Assembly (NCBI RefSeq): GCF_014648175.1
Contig: NZ_BMQP01000016.1
Coordinates: forward strand, 62,001 to 126,000
Direction of reading: 5' to 3'
Length of the DNA stretch: 64,000 nt
Origin: Planobispora rosea
GTDB taxonomy: Bacteria; Actinomycetota; Actinomycetes; Streptosporangiales; Streptosporangiaceae
Of this stretch, positions 1 through 9,486 are shown piece by piece. Below the pieces are notes generated by a model, which worked only from the letters and a program-made list of their open reading frames with translations, searched no databases and was not told the DNA's origin. The translations under genes and the position numbers were made by a program. Every line of letters starts with the position of its first letter. The stretch's first letter is position 1.

Positions 1-479
1 TGCCGGAGGCTGTCGAGCACCTGGACCATCACCGGGTAGACGCCGAAGCGTGAGATGCCCAGCTCCTGCGGGGTGAAGGCGAACTCCCACGCGGCCTTGC
101 CCGACGGCGCGATCGGCTGCTGGTAGTTCTCCACCAGCCACGAGCCCGGCTGGGAGCCCGGCTGGCCGCTCAGGTAGGCGCTCATCTGGGCACGCTGGGT
201 GAACGGCCGTCCCGCGTAGGACATCCGGACGTACAGGTTGCTGAGGACCTCTTTGCCGTTGTTGATCAGGGAGCCGGAGATTCTGATCTTGGCATCCGGC
301 TCCCGGATCAGGTCCGGTCCGAGCTCGTCGGGCACGAGCCGGACGGTCTGGCGGCTCGCCGTGCTCGGGCCGGCACTCGCCGTGTTCACCTGTGCGCTCG
401 CCGTACCAGGAAGGGCCACGGCCGCGGGAGACAGCAGCGTGGCGGTGAGGACGGCGAGCAGCGTGGCCTTGCGGATCAC
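1..479 (-). CDS. DUF6049 family secreted protein, N-terminal part
   Basis: The reading frame starts at a GTG at 479 and runs off the left edge, so only about 159 N-terminal residues are visible. A TAG in frame 13 codons upstream leaves no better start. The first 30 residues form a Sec signal peptide (Arg/Lys, then an Ala/Leu-rich core ending near ALPGTASA). After it comes a beta-rich stretch (KIRISGSLINNGKEVLSNL) typical of the extracellular NEW3-like domain of DUF6049 proteins. In Mycobacterium the family gene (Rv3909) lies between pcnA/mutT4 and murJ, which fits the cca gene nearby. It is inferred to be a membrane-anchored envelope protein; its molecular function is not established. Confidence 0.72.
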   Translation of the reverse strand, partial: MIRKATLLAVLTATLLSPAAVALPGTASAQVNTASAGPSTASRQTVRLVPDELGPDLIREPDAKIRISGSLINNGKEVLSNLYVRMSYAGRPFTQRAQMSAYLSGQPGSQPGSWLVENYQQPIAPSGKAAWEFAFTPQELGISRFGVYPVMVQVLDSLR

Positions 480-548
480 GGGCCGGCCAAGGGTGGAATA
501 CGGCGCACGCCCGTAATGCTAAGGGGTGTCCGACCGGCGCCGCCGGTC

Positions 549-1070
549 TTACCCGGCGAGCTGTGCGGTCACCGGCTCGGTCAGGGCCCGCGGCGGAGAG
601 AGGTCGGCGACCTTCCCGGCGACGAGTCCGAGCAGGTCACCGACGTGGACCAGGAGCGCGGTGTGCCGCTCGCCGGTCGGGGTGTGGACAAGACCGGTGG
701 TCCGGGACAGACGTTCGTCCACCAGCACGGTCAGGCCCTCGGGGAGCAGCAGCGGGCAGACCAGGCCGGCGGCGTAGTCGGTGGCGGAGTTCACGGTGAA
801 GGCGGAGGCGGGACGGACCCTGCGGGCGCCCAGCGCACCGCCGATGGCGCCCGGCCTGGGCGGGGCTCCGACCGTTGAGACGACCGCCACCGGCTCGCGG
901 CCGATCCGCGTGGTGACCTCGAAGACGGAGACGCCCACGCAGGTCGCGGGGTCGGCGGACAGCACCTCGGGAAGCTCGTCGGCACACGTCAACGCGCGCG
1001 GAAGGCGTACGATCTCATGATGGATCTGGTGGGCCAGGAGCCATCGGTGGATCGCGAGGGCGTCCTTCAT
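549..1070 (-). CDS. YbaK/EbsC-family aminoacyl-tRNA deacylase
   Basis: A 173-residue single-domain protein of the YbaK/prolyl-tRNA-synthetase-associated editing family. These enzymes act in trans in the cytoplasm to hydrolyse mischarged tRNAs such as Cys-tRNA(Pro). The family core is visible: the N-terminal helical part, a central strand pair around VSVFEVTTR, and the SAFTVNSATDYAAGLVCPLLLPEG segment that forms the substrate pocket. A GGGAGG Shine-Dalgarno sequence lies six to seven bases before the ATG at 1070. It is divergent from cca, so both tRNA-quality genes may share the 120-base gap between them. The exact substrate cannot be read from the sequence. Confidence 0.82.
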   Translation of the reverse strand: MKDALAIHRWLLAHQIHHEIVRLPRALTCADELPEVLSADPATCVGVSVFEVTTRIGREPVAVVSTVGAPPRPGAIGGALGARRVRPASAFTVNSATDYAAGLVCPLLLPEGLTVLVDERLSRTTGLVHTPTGERHTALLVHVGDLLGLVAGKVADLSPPRALTEPVTAQLAG

Positions 1071-1191
1071 GAATGTCCTCCCTGCCTCGTCGCTCAGCCC
1101 CGTCCGGCTCCCTGACCGACCGTAATCTGGTGATCGCTACACGGCGTATCCCCAGTGGGGAACGTATCCCTAACCGAAGGACCTACCCGGT

Positions 1192-2643
1192 TTGTCCCTT
1201 TCAAATCTGACTGAGAGCCAGCGGCACGGCATGAGCGAGTTGTTCCGGAAGATCGACCCGGTCGTCGACGAGCTCGGCGAGCTCTTCGCCGAGCGGGGAT
1301 ACGAGATCGCTCTCGTGGGCGGTTCCGTCCGCGATGTCCTTCTCGGCAGGATCGGCAACGACCTCGACCTGACCACCAGCGCCCGCCCCGAGGCAGTCCT
1401 GGAGCTCATCCGCGACTGGGCCGACACCACCTGGACGATCGGCATCGACTTCGGCACGGTCGGCGCGCGCAAGGGCAACTGGATGCTGGAGATCACCACC
1501 TACCGCAGCGAGTCCTACGACCCCCGCTCGCGCAAGCCCGAGGTGATCTACGGAGACACGCTGGAGGGCGACCTCGCCCGCCGCGACTTCGCGGTCAACG
1601 CGATGGCGCTGCGGCTGCCCGGCCGGGAGTTCGTGGACCCGCACGGCGGGCTGGACGACCTGCACGCCAAGGTGATGCGCACCCCGGGTCCGCCGGAGCA
1701 GTCCTTCGACGACGACCCGCTGCGGATGCTCCGCGCGGCCCGGTTCGCCAGCCAGCTCGGGTTCACCGTGGACCCGGCGGCCTTCGCCGCGATGACCGCG
1801 ATGGCGGACCGGATCGAGATCGTCTCCGCCGAGCGGATCCGCGACGAGCTGGACAAGCTGATCTGCGGTGACCACCCCCGCGAGGGGCTCGGCTACCTGG
1901 TCGACTCCGGGCTGGCCGCGCACGTCCTGCCCGAGTTGCCCGCGCTCCGCCTGGAGATCGACGAGCACCACCGGCACAAGGACGTCTACGAGCACACCCT
2001 GATCGTCCTGGAGCAGGCCATCGACCAGGAGGAGGGCGGCCCGGACCGGATCCTGCGCTGGTCGGCGCTCATGCACGACGTGGGCAAGCCCAAGACCCGG
2101 CGGCACGAGCCCGGCGGCCGGGTCTCCTTCCACCACCACGAGGTGGTCGGCGCCAAGATCACCAAGAAGCGGATGACGGAGCTGCGGTTCCCCAAGGACG
2201 TGGTGTCCGACGTCTCCCGCCTGGTCGAGCTGCACCTGCGCTTCCACGGGTACGGCACCGGCGAGTGGACCGACTCGGCGGTGCGCCGCTACGTCCGGGA
2301 CGCCGGGCACCTGCTCGACCACCTGCACAAGCTGACCCGCGCCGACTGCACCACCCGCAACCGGCGCAAGGCCCAGGCCCTGTCCCGGACCTACGACCAG
2401 CTTGAGGAGCGCATCGCCCGGCTCGCCGAGGAGGAGGAGCTCGGCAAGATCCGCCCCGAGCTGGACGGCAACGAGATCCAGGCGATCCTCGGCGTCCCGC
2501 CCGGCCCGGTCGTCGGCCGCGCCTACAAGTTCCTCCTCGACCTGCGCATGGACGAGGGCGTCATCGGCAAGGAGGCCGCCACCGAGGCCCTGCGCGCGTG
2601 GGCGGAGCGGAACGGCATCCCCTCCGCGGATTCCGGGTCGTGA
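1192..2643 (+). CDS. cca: CCA tRNA nucleotidyltransferase
   Basis: Class II CCA-adding enzyme of 483 residues, the normal actinobacterial length. It adds or repairs the 3' CCA end of tRNAs in the cytoplasm; the two serine tRNA copies in this window do not encode a full CCA, so the enzyme is needed. The head domain shows GGSVRDVLLGR followed by the catalytic DLDLTT pair of aspartates, then the RRDFAVNAMAL and RMLRAARF motifs. The C-terminal half holds an HD domain (HDVGKPKTRR). The TTG at 1192 is chosen because GAAGGA lies ten bases upstream; an ATG at 1231 would shorten the protein by 13 residues. Context matches the origin-proximal pcnA of mycobacteria. Confidence 0.93.
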   Translation: MSLSNLTESQRHGMSELFRKIDPVVDELGELFAERGYEIALVGGSVRDVLLGRIGNDLDLTTSARPEAVLELIRDWADTTWTIGIDFGTVGARKGNWMLEITTYRSESYDPRSRKPEVIYGDTLEGDLARRDFAVNAMALRLPGREFVDPHGGLDDLHAKVMRTPGPPEQSFDDDPLRMLRAARFASQLGFTVDPAAFAAMTAMADRIEIVSAERIRDELDKLICGDHPREGLGYLVDSGLAAHVLPELPALRLEIDEHHRHKDVYEHTLIVLEQAIDQEEGGPDRILRWSALMHDVGKPKTRRHEPGGRVSFHHHEVVGAKITKKRMTELRFPKDVVSDVSRLVELHLRFHGYGTGEWTDSAVRRYVRDAGHLLDHLHKLTRADCTTRNRRKAQALSRTYDQLEERIARLAEEEELGKIRPELDGNEIQAILGVPPGPVVGRAYKFLLDLRMDEGVIGKEAATEALRAWAERNGIPSADSGS

Positions 2644-2899
2644 ATCCGCAGGGCGCACCGTCTGGAGAGCACCCCTGACGAACGCATCGAACGCCTGAAC
2701 CGTCCCCGGTCCGGGACGCCGGCCCGTGCCGGTGGTCGTCGTTCTCACGAGGAGACCGGTACATGCCGCCGGTGTAACGTCCCGTGAGGCCGTGACGACA
2801 TTCCAAGAGGGTGGTGCGCGCAACGACGATTCCCGAGATGCATCGAGGGACGCGTCACCACCCGAAGGAGAGGGGAGATGGCCCGGCGGGACCGCAGAC

Positions 2900-3289
2900 A
2901 TGGATGAGATGATGAGCGTACGCGTCGTTCTCCAGGCAGATCCCGAGTGGGACGCCGGAGCCGCCGACCGCCTGGCCAAGCGACTCCGCGCCGAGCTCAC
3001 CGACCTCGATGTGGAGCTGGTTCGTCCGGTGTCCGGGGGCGGGGCGGGACCGGCCGGCGCGAAAGGGCCCGACCCGGTGACGCTGGGAGCCCTCCTCCTG
3101 GTGCTGAGCGCCTCGGGTGGGGTCTTCACCACGTTGATAGGGGCGCTGCAGGACTGGTTGACCCGTCAGTCCGGACGGCACCGGATCTCGGTCACCATAG
3201 ACGGTGACACCATCGAGCTGGAACGGGCTTCGGCAACCCAGCAACGGGAGCTGATCGAGGCGTTCATCAAGCGCCGCACAGACGGTTAG
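2900..3289 (+). CDS. EACC1 protein (effector-associated constant component 1)
   Basis: About 129 residues. The N-terminal 35 residues are a short alpha/beta segment (VRVVLQ...LTDLDVELV). Then follows a glycine-rich linker, one hydrophobic helix (VTLGALLLVLSASGGVF) and a C-terminal beta-hairpin plus helix (HRISVTIDGDTIELE) typical of EACC1. Comparative genomics links EACC1 to variable effectors in actinobacterial conflict systems, where it is the constant partner. Its stop lies three bases before the start of the caspase gene, so the two are probably co-translated. The start is uncertain: ATGs at 2900, 2909 and 2912 share the frame. The strongest Shine-Dalgarno (GGAGAGGGGAG, 2867-2877) fits an out-of-frame ATG at 2878 that opens only nine codons. 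Confidence 0.75.
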   Translation: MDEMMSVRVVLQADPEWDAGAADRLAKRLRAELTDLDVELVRPVSGGGAGPAGAKGPDPVTLGALLLVLSASGGVFTTLIGALQDWLTRQSGRHRISVTIDGDTIELERASATQQRELIEAFIKRRTDG

Positions 3290-3292
3290 CGG

Positions 3293-6068
3293 ATGAGTCG
3301 GCGGCTGGCGCTGTTGATCGCCACCTACGAGTACGCCGATCCGGGGGCTGCGGCAGCTGGTCGCGCCCGCCCACGACGCCGAGGCTCTGGCGGAGGTCCT
3401 GCGTGATCCCGACATCGCCGGATTCGAGGTCGCCATGCTCGTCAACGAGCCCCATCACCGGGTCGGGGAGGCCGTCGGCGACTTCTACCGGAACCGGCGC
3501 GGTGATGACCTGACGCTGCTGTACTTCACCGGACACGGGCTCAAGGACGATGCCGGGCGGCTGTATCTGGCCATGGCCGACACGCGGCGCGACAACCTGG
3601 TGTTCACGGCGCTGTCAGGTGAGCAGATCGACTACGCGATGGAGGAGTGTCCGTCACGGCGGAAGATCCTCATCCTCGACTGCTGTTACAGCGGGGCGTA
3701 CCCCGGCGACCGCTTCCCGAAGGCCGACGAAGCCGACGTGCACACGCTCGAACGCTTCCGGGGCCGGGGCCGGACCGTGCTCACCGCCTCCGACACCACC
3801 CAGTACGCCTTCGAAGGCGATCACCCGCACGGCGGGGCGGCTCAGTCGGTGTTCACGCGCTATCTCGTGGAAGGGTTGCGCGAGGGGACCGCGGACCTCG
3901 ACAGTGACGGCGACATCACGCTCGACGAGTTGTACAGCTATGTCTACGACCGCGTTGTGGCCGAGATGCCGCAGCAGCGGCCGAAGAAGCTCGACAACGT
4001 CGAGGGCCGCACCGTCATCGCCCGCAACGTCAACTGGTCACTGCCCCCCTATGTCCGCCACGCGCTGGACAGCCCCATCCCCGCCGACCGTCTCAACGCG
4101 CTGGACGCGCTGGGGCACCTGTACAGGATCGGCAACAGTCGTGTGAGGGCGGTCACGGCGGAGGCGATCATGCGCCTCGCCGATGATGACAGCCGGAGCG
4201 TCTCGACGGCCGCGACCGCCCGCCTCGCGACCATGAGAGGGACGACCGGGGCCGCATCGCCTCCGCCCGCGTCACCCGATCCCGTACCGCAGCCCTCCAC
4301 GGAGCCGGAAAGCATCCCGGCGGACGCCGCCCCCGTTCCCCCCGACGCCGTCGGACCGCGGCCGGAGACCGTCCCCGGCGTGCACACCCCGACATCGGCG
4401 GGCCGGCCGCGGCTGGCCGTCGTCGCATCGGTGCAGGCGGCTCTGCTGAGCGCCGCGTACGGTGTCGCCACTCTGGTGGCCAAAATCACCTACGGCAACA
4501 GGGATTTCTCCCCGACCTTCGAACGGGCCGACCAGACGGCGACAACGCTCTGGGCGTTCTCCATCCTGGCCACCGCCGCCGCTCTGGCAGGGTTCGTCCC
4601 CGCCCGAAACGCCATGGGCCGGGTTCAGCGCGCGCCCTTCCTCCTGGGCATCGTCGGAGCGGTCATCCTCGCACCGGTTGTCGCCGTCGAAGGGATTCTC
4701 CGCGACACCGTGCCCTTCTTCCTATTGCTGACCGGCTTGGGAATCCTGGTGGCCGCCCTGACTCTGGCCGCCGTCACGGGTCACCGCGCGCGGGTATGGC
4801 CGACCACGGCGGCGATCGCCATCGGCCTTCTCGGCCCGGTGTGGCTCGCCACCAGCCTCGGCGGCGGCCTGTCGCTGGGCCTCCCGGAAGTGGTCATCTT
4901 CTCGATCCTCACAGTGACGACTGCCCGAGCGGTCAGGACTCCCTCCTTCCCGGACTCGCCACGGCCCTGGCGTATGTGGATGACCTGGCCCATGCCTCTC
5001 GTCACCGGACTGACGGTTGTGATCATGGCCACGGTGCCCACCGTGCTGGTCGCCGTCGGCTCCGATGACGGGACGGAGTCCGCTCCGAGACCCGATCCCG
5101 TCACTTCGGTGACGTTCGCCCGCGAGGACAGGTCCCTGCTCACCGCCAGCTATCTGGAGGCCCGAGTACGGGTCTGGGACGTCTCCGACGGGCGTCTCGT
5201 CCAGACCATCCCCGGCACCGCCGAGCATGACGATCACGGCGGGATCCACGCTCTGGCGGTCAGTCATGACGGCACGCTGCTGGCCACCGGGCACGGCGAC
5301 AACAGCATCCAGCTGTGGCGCTTTCCCAGCGGCACTTGGGTCACACAGCTCATCGGGCACGGAGAGAAGCTGAGGACATCCGATACGGACACAGGCGGCA
5401 GCGCGGTTCTCTCCCTCGCGTTCAGTCCCGACGGCAAGATCCTGGCCAGCGGCGGCGTGGACGGCACGGTGCGGCTGTGGGACGTGGTCACCGGGGCGGG
5501 GACCGTCACGCTCACCGACCACACCGATTCCGTCACGTCGGTGGCTTTCAGCGGCGACGGCAAGATCTTGGCCAGCGGCAGCCGTGACAGGACCGTCGTG
5601 CTGTGGAGCGTGGCGGAGCGCAGCGCCATCGGAACCCTGAGCGGGCAGTTCGGTTTCGGCGGCACGTTCTCCGGGGTGAGCGCGGTCGCTTTCAGCCACG
5701 ACGACAAGATGCTCGCCACATCCACCCCGGGCAATGTCGGTGTTCTGCTGTGGGACGTCGCCACAAGGAAGGTGATTCGCACCATCTCCGGGCATTCCAA
5801 CAGCGTCACCGCCATCGCGCTCCATCCCGCTGAGGACCGGCTGGCCGTCGGCGGCTACGACGGCACCCTCCTGGTGTCCGACACCTCCACCACCCGCACG
5901 CTCCGTACCCTGCGCGGCTCCAACCGTGAGATCGCCGCGGTCGCCTTCAGCTCCGACGGGCGCACTCTCGCCGACGGCGACTGGAGCGGCACGATCCATC
6001 TGTGGGACGCCACCACCGGAGAGCTCAGGCGCACCCTCACCAACGCACCCCTGCCGACACCCAGCTGA
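3293..6068 (+). CDS. Caspase-like peptidase with membrane segments and WD40 propeller; apparent frameshift
   Basis: Corrected for one extra base, this encodes about 924 residues. Domains in order: a C14 caspase-like p20 domain with catalytic His in YFTGHGLKD (about 81) and Cys in LILDCCYSG (about 131); a helical HEAT-like stretch; a Pro-rich linker; five or six hydrophobic membrane segments; and seven WD40 repeats (SVAFSGDGKILASGS-type) making a complete propeller. Translation from the ATG at 3293 gives the expected first strand (RRLALLIATYEYADPG) but leaves frame at a run of five G (3343-3347). Four G would restore it. The frame from 3435 onward is open to 6068. Likely role: a membrane-tethered protease effector whose propeller senses a ligand. 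It is either a sequencing error, a phase-variable gene or a recent pseudogene. Confidence 0.72.
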
Positions 6069-6154
6069 GTCCGGGCACCCGGTGGCGGATCGTCACCGGC
6101 CGGTCGCTCCGTCCACTGCAGGACCCTGGGGAACTCCCGGACCGGTGCGCCCTT

Positions 6155-6160
6155 TAGGGT
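6155..6160 (+). promoter_or_regulatory. -10 box for a leaderless bioA transcript
   Basis: TAGGGT fits the actinobacterial TANNNT -10 pattern and ends six bases before the GTG start. No Shine-Dalgarno is present, so transcription probably begins at or next to the start codon. Confidence 0.4.
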
Positions 6161-6166
6161 GGCGGC

Positions 6167-7393
6167 GTGGACGTGCTGAGCCTTGATCGCGATCACGTGT
6201 GGCACCCCTACGCCGCGACGCCCCCGGCCGTGCCGGTGCACCAGGTGGTGCGCGCCGAGGGGGTACGGCTGACGCTCGCCGACGGGCGGGAGCTGGTCGA
6301 CGGGATGTCCTCGTGGTGGGCGGCGATCCACGGCTACAACCACCCGCGCCTCAACCAGGCGGTCAAGGACCAGCTCGGGGACATGGCGCACGTCATGTTC
6401 GGCGGCCTCACCCACGAGCCCGCCGTACGGCTGGCGCACCGGCTGGCGGACATGACCGGCCTGCCGAAGGTCTTCCTCGCCGATTCCGGGTCGGTGGCCG
6501 TCGAGGTCGCGATCAAGATGGCCTTCCAGTTCACCGGGAGGAGCCGCCTGCTGACGGTCAGGGGCGGCTACCACGGGGACACCTTCGGCGCGATGGCCGT
6601 GTGCGATCCGGTCAACGGCATGCACCACCTGTTCTCCGGCGCGCTCCCGGAGCACGTCTTCGCCCCGCGCCCGCCCGCGGCCTACGACGGGGGCTACCTC
6701 GCGGAGCTGGAGGAGACCGTCGCCCGGCACGCCCGCGAGCTGGCGGCGATCATCGTGGAGCCGGTCGTCCAGGGCGCGGGCGGCATGCACTTCTACCACC
6801 CGGCCTACCTGCGCAGGCTCCGGGAGCTGGCCGACGAGCACGGCGTCCTGCTGATCGCCGACGAGATCGCCACCGGCTTCGGCCGTACGGGGGAGCTGTT
6901 CGGCTGTGACCACGCCGGGATCAGGCCCGACATCATGTGCCTGGGCAAGGCGCTGACCGGCGGCTACCTCTCCCTGGCCGCGACGTTGTGCACCGAGCGG
7001 GTCGCGGCGGGCATCGGCGTGCTGATGCACGGGCCGACGTTCATGGGCAACCCGCTGGCCGCGGCGGTCGCGGGGGCCTCGCTCGACCTGCTGGCCGAGC
7101 GGCCCTGGCGGGAGGAGGTCGCCGGGATCGGGCGGGGGCTGGCCGAGGGCCTGGCCGGGGTCGCCGGGCTCCCGGGGGTGAAGGACGTGCGCGTGCTGGG
7201 CGCGATCGGCGTGATCGAGACCATCACACCCGTCGATGTCACGAAAATTCAGGACATCGTGATGCGACATGGCGTCTGGCTCCGGCCGTTCGGCCACCTG
7301 ATCTACACCATGCCGCCCTACGGGATCGGCGACGACCTGGAACGGATCACTACCGCGATGACGGCTGCGGCGCGGGCACTGGGCGCGGAGTGA
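6167..7393 (+). CDS. bioA: Adenosylmethionine-8-amino-7-oxononanoate aminotransferase
   Basis: PLP-dependent class III aminotransferase of 408 residues for biotin synthesis. It transfers the amino group of S-adenosylmethionine to KAPA, giving DAPA, in the cytoplasm. Visible motifs are [13 protein letters not shown] near the start, [16 protein letters not shown], the PLP-phosphate-binding [12 protein letters not shown], the aspartate in [15 protein letters not shown], and the PLP lysine K261 in LGKALTGGY. The WW and IHGY residues separate BioA from other class III enzymes. No other bio gene is adjacent, so the rest of the pathway is elsewhere or biotin precursors are imported. The 3' end overlaps the convergent MFS gene by 44 bases. 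Confidence 0.93.
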   Translation: MDVLSLDRDHVWHPYAATPPAVPVHQVVRAEGVRLTLADGRELVDGMSSWWAAIHGYNHPRLNQAVKDQLGDMAHVMFGGLTHEPAVRLAHRLADMTGLPKVFLADSGSVAVEVAIKMAFQFTGRSRLLTVRGGYHGDTFGAMAVCDPVNGMHHLFSGALPEHVFAPRPPAAYDGGYLAELEETVARHARELAAIIVEPVVQGAGGMHFYHPAYLRRLRELADEHGVLLIADEIATGFGRTGELFGCDHAGIRPDIMCLGKALTGGYLSLAATLCTERVAAGIGVLMHGPTFMGNPLAAAVAGASLDLLAERPWREEVAGIGRGLAEGLAGVAGLPGVKDVRVLGAIGVIETITPVDVTKIQDIVMRHGVWLRPFGHLIYTMPPYGIGDDLERITTAMTAAARALGAE

Positions 7394-8645
7394 CGACCCG
7401 GTAGAGCACCGCCCCGCCGACGTACCCGGCGGTGATGAGGCCGAGCACGGGCAACGACCTGCCGTCCGGCGGCAGCAGCAGCGCCGCCAGGGCGGCGGCC
7501 AGCACGTAGCTGCCGTTGAAGAGCATGTCGTAGATCGAGAACGCGCGCCCGAGGTAGGCGTCCTCGATGTCCCGCTGGACCATCGTGTCCGCGCAGATCT
7601 TGATGCTCTGTCCGGCGATGCCGAGCACGAAGCCTCCGACGGCGAAGCCCCACTGCTGGAACGGCGCGCACAGGGCGAACGTCACGACCCCCGCCGTGAC
7701 GAGCATGGCCGGGATCCACCGCTGGATGCCGAACCGCTCGGTGGCCCACGGCGTGACCAGCACGGCCAGGAAGTAGCCCACCCCCGAGGTGGCGACCACC
7801 ACGGTCACCGCGTCCAGCGCGTCCTCGGAGCTCTCGGCGAAGTAGTAGCGCGAGAGCATCACCAGCATCGCCGTGCACATGCCGTACATGAACCGGTGGG
7901 TCGCCATCGCGCCCATCGCCGCGGCGGCGGCCCGGTGGTGGACGAGGTGCCGCGCGCCGTCGGCCAGTCCGCTCAGCACGTGCCGTACGGCCTCACGGGC
8001 CTGCGGCCGGTTCGGGTCGTAGGCGGGGCCGAGCAGCTCGCGGCGCATCGTCCTGGCGATCAGCGCGCTGAGCCCGAAGATGAGCCCGGAGACGACCATG
8101 AGCACGGCGATGCCCTGGTCGTCGGCTCCGAAGACCTTCCTGAGCAGATAACCGACACCCACACCGACGAAGGTCAGCACGGTGCCCGAGGTGGGGGTGA
8201 CCGCGTTGGCCACCATCAGCCGGTCCGACGGGACGACGTGCGGGAGCGAGGCCCCCAGCGCGGCCAGGAAGAAGCGGTTCACGCCGAGCACGCAGAGCGC
8301 GGCGGCGTAGAAGATCCAGTCGGGCACACCGGAGATGAGCAGGGCACCGGTGGCCAGCAGCAACGTGCCGCGGATCAGTGGCGCGAAGACCAGGATCTGC
8401 CGCCGGGACCAGCGGTCGATGAACACGCCCGCGAACGGCCCGAGGACGGAGTACGGCAGCAGCAGCACGGCCAGGCCCGCGGCGATCTGGACGGCGCTGG
8501 TGCTCTTCTCCGGGCTGAAGAAGGCGAAGCCGCCCACCGCGAACTGGAAGATTCCGTCGGAGAACTGCGAGACCAGGCGGGTGCTGTACAGCCGCCGGAA
8601 GTCCCGCCCCCGCAGGACCACACGCAGATCGGATACGAACGACAC
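7350..8645 (-). CDS. MFS transporter
   Basis: A 431-residue Major Facilitator Superfamily protein with about 12 hydrophobic segments. The N-terminal motif A region reads [16 protein letters not shown] between helices 2 and 3, and a central charged loop ([19 protein letters not shown]) splits the two halves. The layout is that of the drug-exporter (DHA/MFS_3) group, located in the cytoplasmic membrane and driven by the proton gradient. The substrate cannot be read. The gene is convergent with bioA and overlaps its last 44 bases, so antisense effects between the two transcripts are possible. Confidence 0.85.
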   Translation of the reverse strand: MSFVSDLRVVLRGRDFRRLYSTRLVSQFSDGIFQFAVGGFAFFSPEKSTSAVQIAAGLAVLLLPYSVLGPFAGVFIDRWSRRQILVFAPLIRGTLLLATGALLISGVPDWIFYAAALCVLGVNRFFLAALGASLPHVVPSDRLMVANAVTPTSGTVLTFVGVGVGYLLRKVFGADDQGIAVLMVVSGLIFGLSALIARTMRRELLGPAYDPNRPQAREAVRHVLSGLADGARHLVHHRAAAAAMGAMATHRFMYGMCTAMLVMLSRYYFAESSEDALDAVTVVVATSGVGYFLAVLVTPWATERFGIQRWIPAMLVTAGVVTFALCAPFQQWGFAVGGFVLGIAGQSIKICADTMVQRDIEDAYLGRAFSIYDMLFNGSYVLAAALAALLLPPDGRSLPVLGLITAGYVGGAVLYRVVTPRPVPAPQPSSR

Positions 8646-8768
8646 CCGCCCAGCCTATGTGTGCCGCTCCCGATCACAGCATCGGGAACATCCCTGATAT
8701 CTCAAACGACATACCCGGCCCTTTCATGACCTATCGTCGATCAGGTGTGATGAGCAGACATGATCACG

Positions 8769-8774
8769 TACCCT
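8769..8774 (+). promoter_or_regulatory. -10 box for a leaderless idi transcript
   Basis: TACCCT ends seven bases before the GTG start at 8782 and no ribosome-binding site is present, the usual picture for leaderless actinobacterial genes. Confidence 0.4.
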
Positions 8775-8781
8775 CGGTCGA

Positions 8782-9363
8782 GTGACACCTGATGAGCACG
8801 TCGTCCTTGTCGACGCCGACGGAAACGCGATCGGCACGGCGCCCAAGGCGGCGGTGCACGGCACCGACACCCCTCTCCACCTCGCCTTCTCCAGCTACGT
8901 GTTCGACAGGAACGGCAGAGTGCTGCTCAGCAGGCGTGCCCTGCACAAACTCACCTGGCCGGGCGTGTGGACCAACAGCTGCTGCGGCCACCCCCTCCCG
9001 GGCGAGCCGCTCCCGGACGCGGTGGTCCGCCGGCTCTCCTACGAGCTCGGGCTCCGGGTCGACCGGGTGGACCTCCTCCTGCCCCGCTTCTCCTACCGCG
9101 CGGTCATGGACAACGGCATCGTCGAGCGCGAGCTCTGCCCGGTCTACCGGGCCGTCGTCTCGGCCGAGGCGGCGCCCAACGCCGACGAAGTCGACGATGT
9201 GCGCTGGGCGCCCTGGAAGGAGTTCGCCGACGACGTGCTCCACAACGGCATGGCGATCTCCCCCTGGTGCCGCGAGCAGCTTCCCCACCTCGACGGCCTC
9301 GGCCCCGACCCCCTCCTGTGGCCCGCCGCCGACCCCGCCGACCTCCCCCCGGCCGCCCGCTGA
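8782..9363 (+). CDS. idi: Isopentenyl-diphosphate delta-isomerase, type 1
   Basis: Cytoplasmic NUDIX-fold enzyme of 193 residues that interconverts IPP and DMAPP in isoprenoid synthesis. The catalytic cysteine is C67 in TNSCCGHP, the same number as in E. coli Idi. The acidic residues of the second half-site are E115 and E117 in GIVERELCPVY, and the metal-binding region follows LHLAFSSYVF. The protein has the usual length for the family. It starts at GTG with no ribosome-binding site, so a leaderless message is likely. No isoprenoid genes are adjacent; a hairpin terminator separates it from the convergent ino1 gene. Confidence 0.93.
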   Translation: MTPDEHVVLVDADGNAIGTAPKAAVHGTDTPLHLAFSSYVFDRNGRVLLSRRALHKLTWPGVWTNSCCGHPLPGEPLPDAVVRRLSYELGLRVDRVDLLLPRFSYRAVMDNGIVERELCPVYRAVVSAEAAPNADEVDDVRWAPWKEFADDVLHNGMAISPWCREQLPHLDGLGPDPLLWPAADPADLPPAAR

Positions 9364-9436
9364 CTCACCCCGCCCGCACGACCCGCCGCCTGTACGGCGC
9401 CGTGCCGGATGGGACCGTACCGGGTGGGAAAGGCGA

Positions 9437-9467
9437 GAGCCCCCCGCCTGGAAGGGGCGGAGGGCTC
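9437..9467. terminator. Hairpin between idi and ino1
   Basis: Twelve-base arms GAGCCCCCCGCC and GGCGGAGGGCTC with one mismatch around a seven-base loop. It lies between convergent genes and has no long T tract, so it is probably a bidirectional actinobacterial terminator. Confidence 0.6.
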
Positions 9468-9486
9468 GGTGCGGAGGAGGGGAGCG

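Noticed and set aside
1201..3132. 643-codon minus-strand open frame across cca and EACC1
   Set aside because: Antisense shadow of a strong sense gene; composition is Gly/Val/Asp/Arg-rich with no motif, typical of high-GC antisense frames.
4722..5999. 425-codon minus-strand frame across the WD40 region
   Set aside because: Repeats of Gly-Gln-Asp-Leu-Ala are the reverse of the WD40 repeat codons, not a protein.
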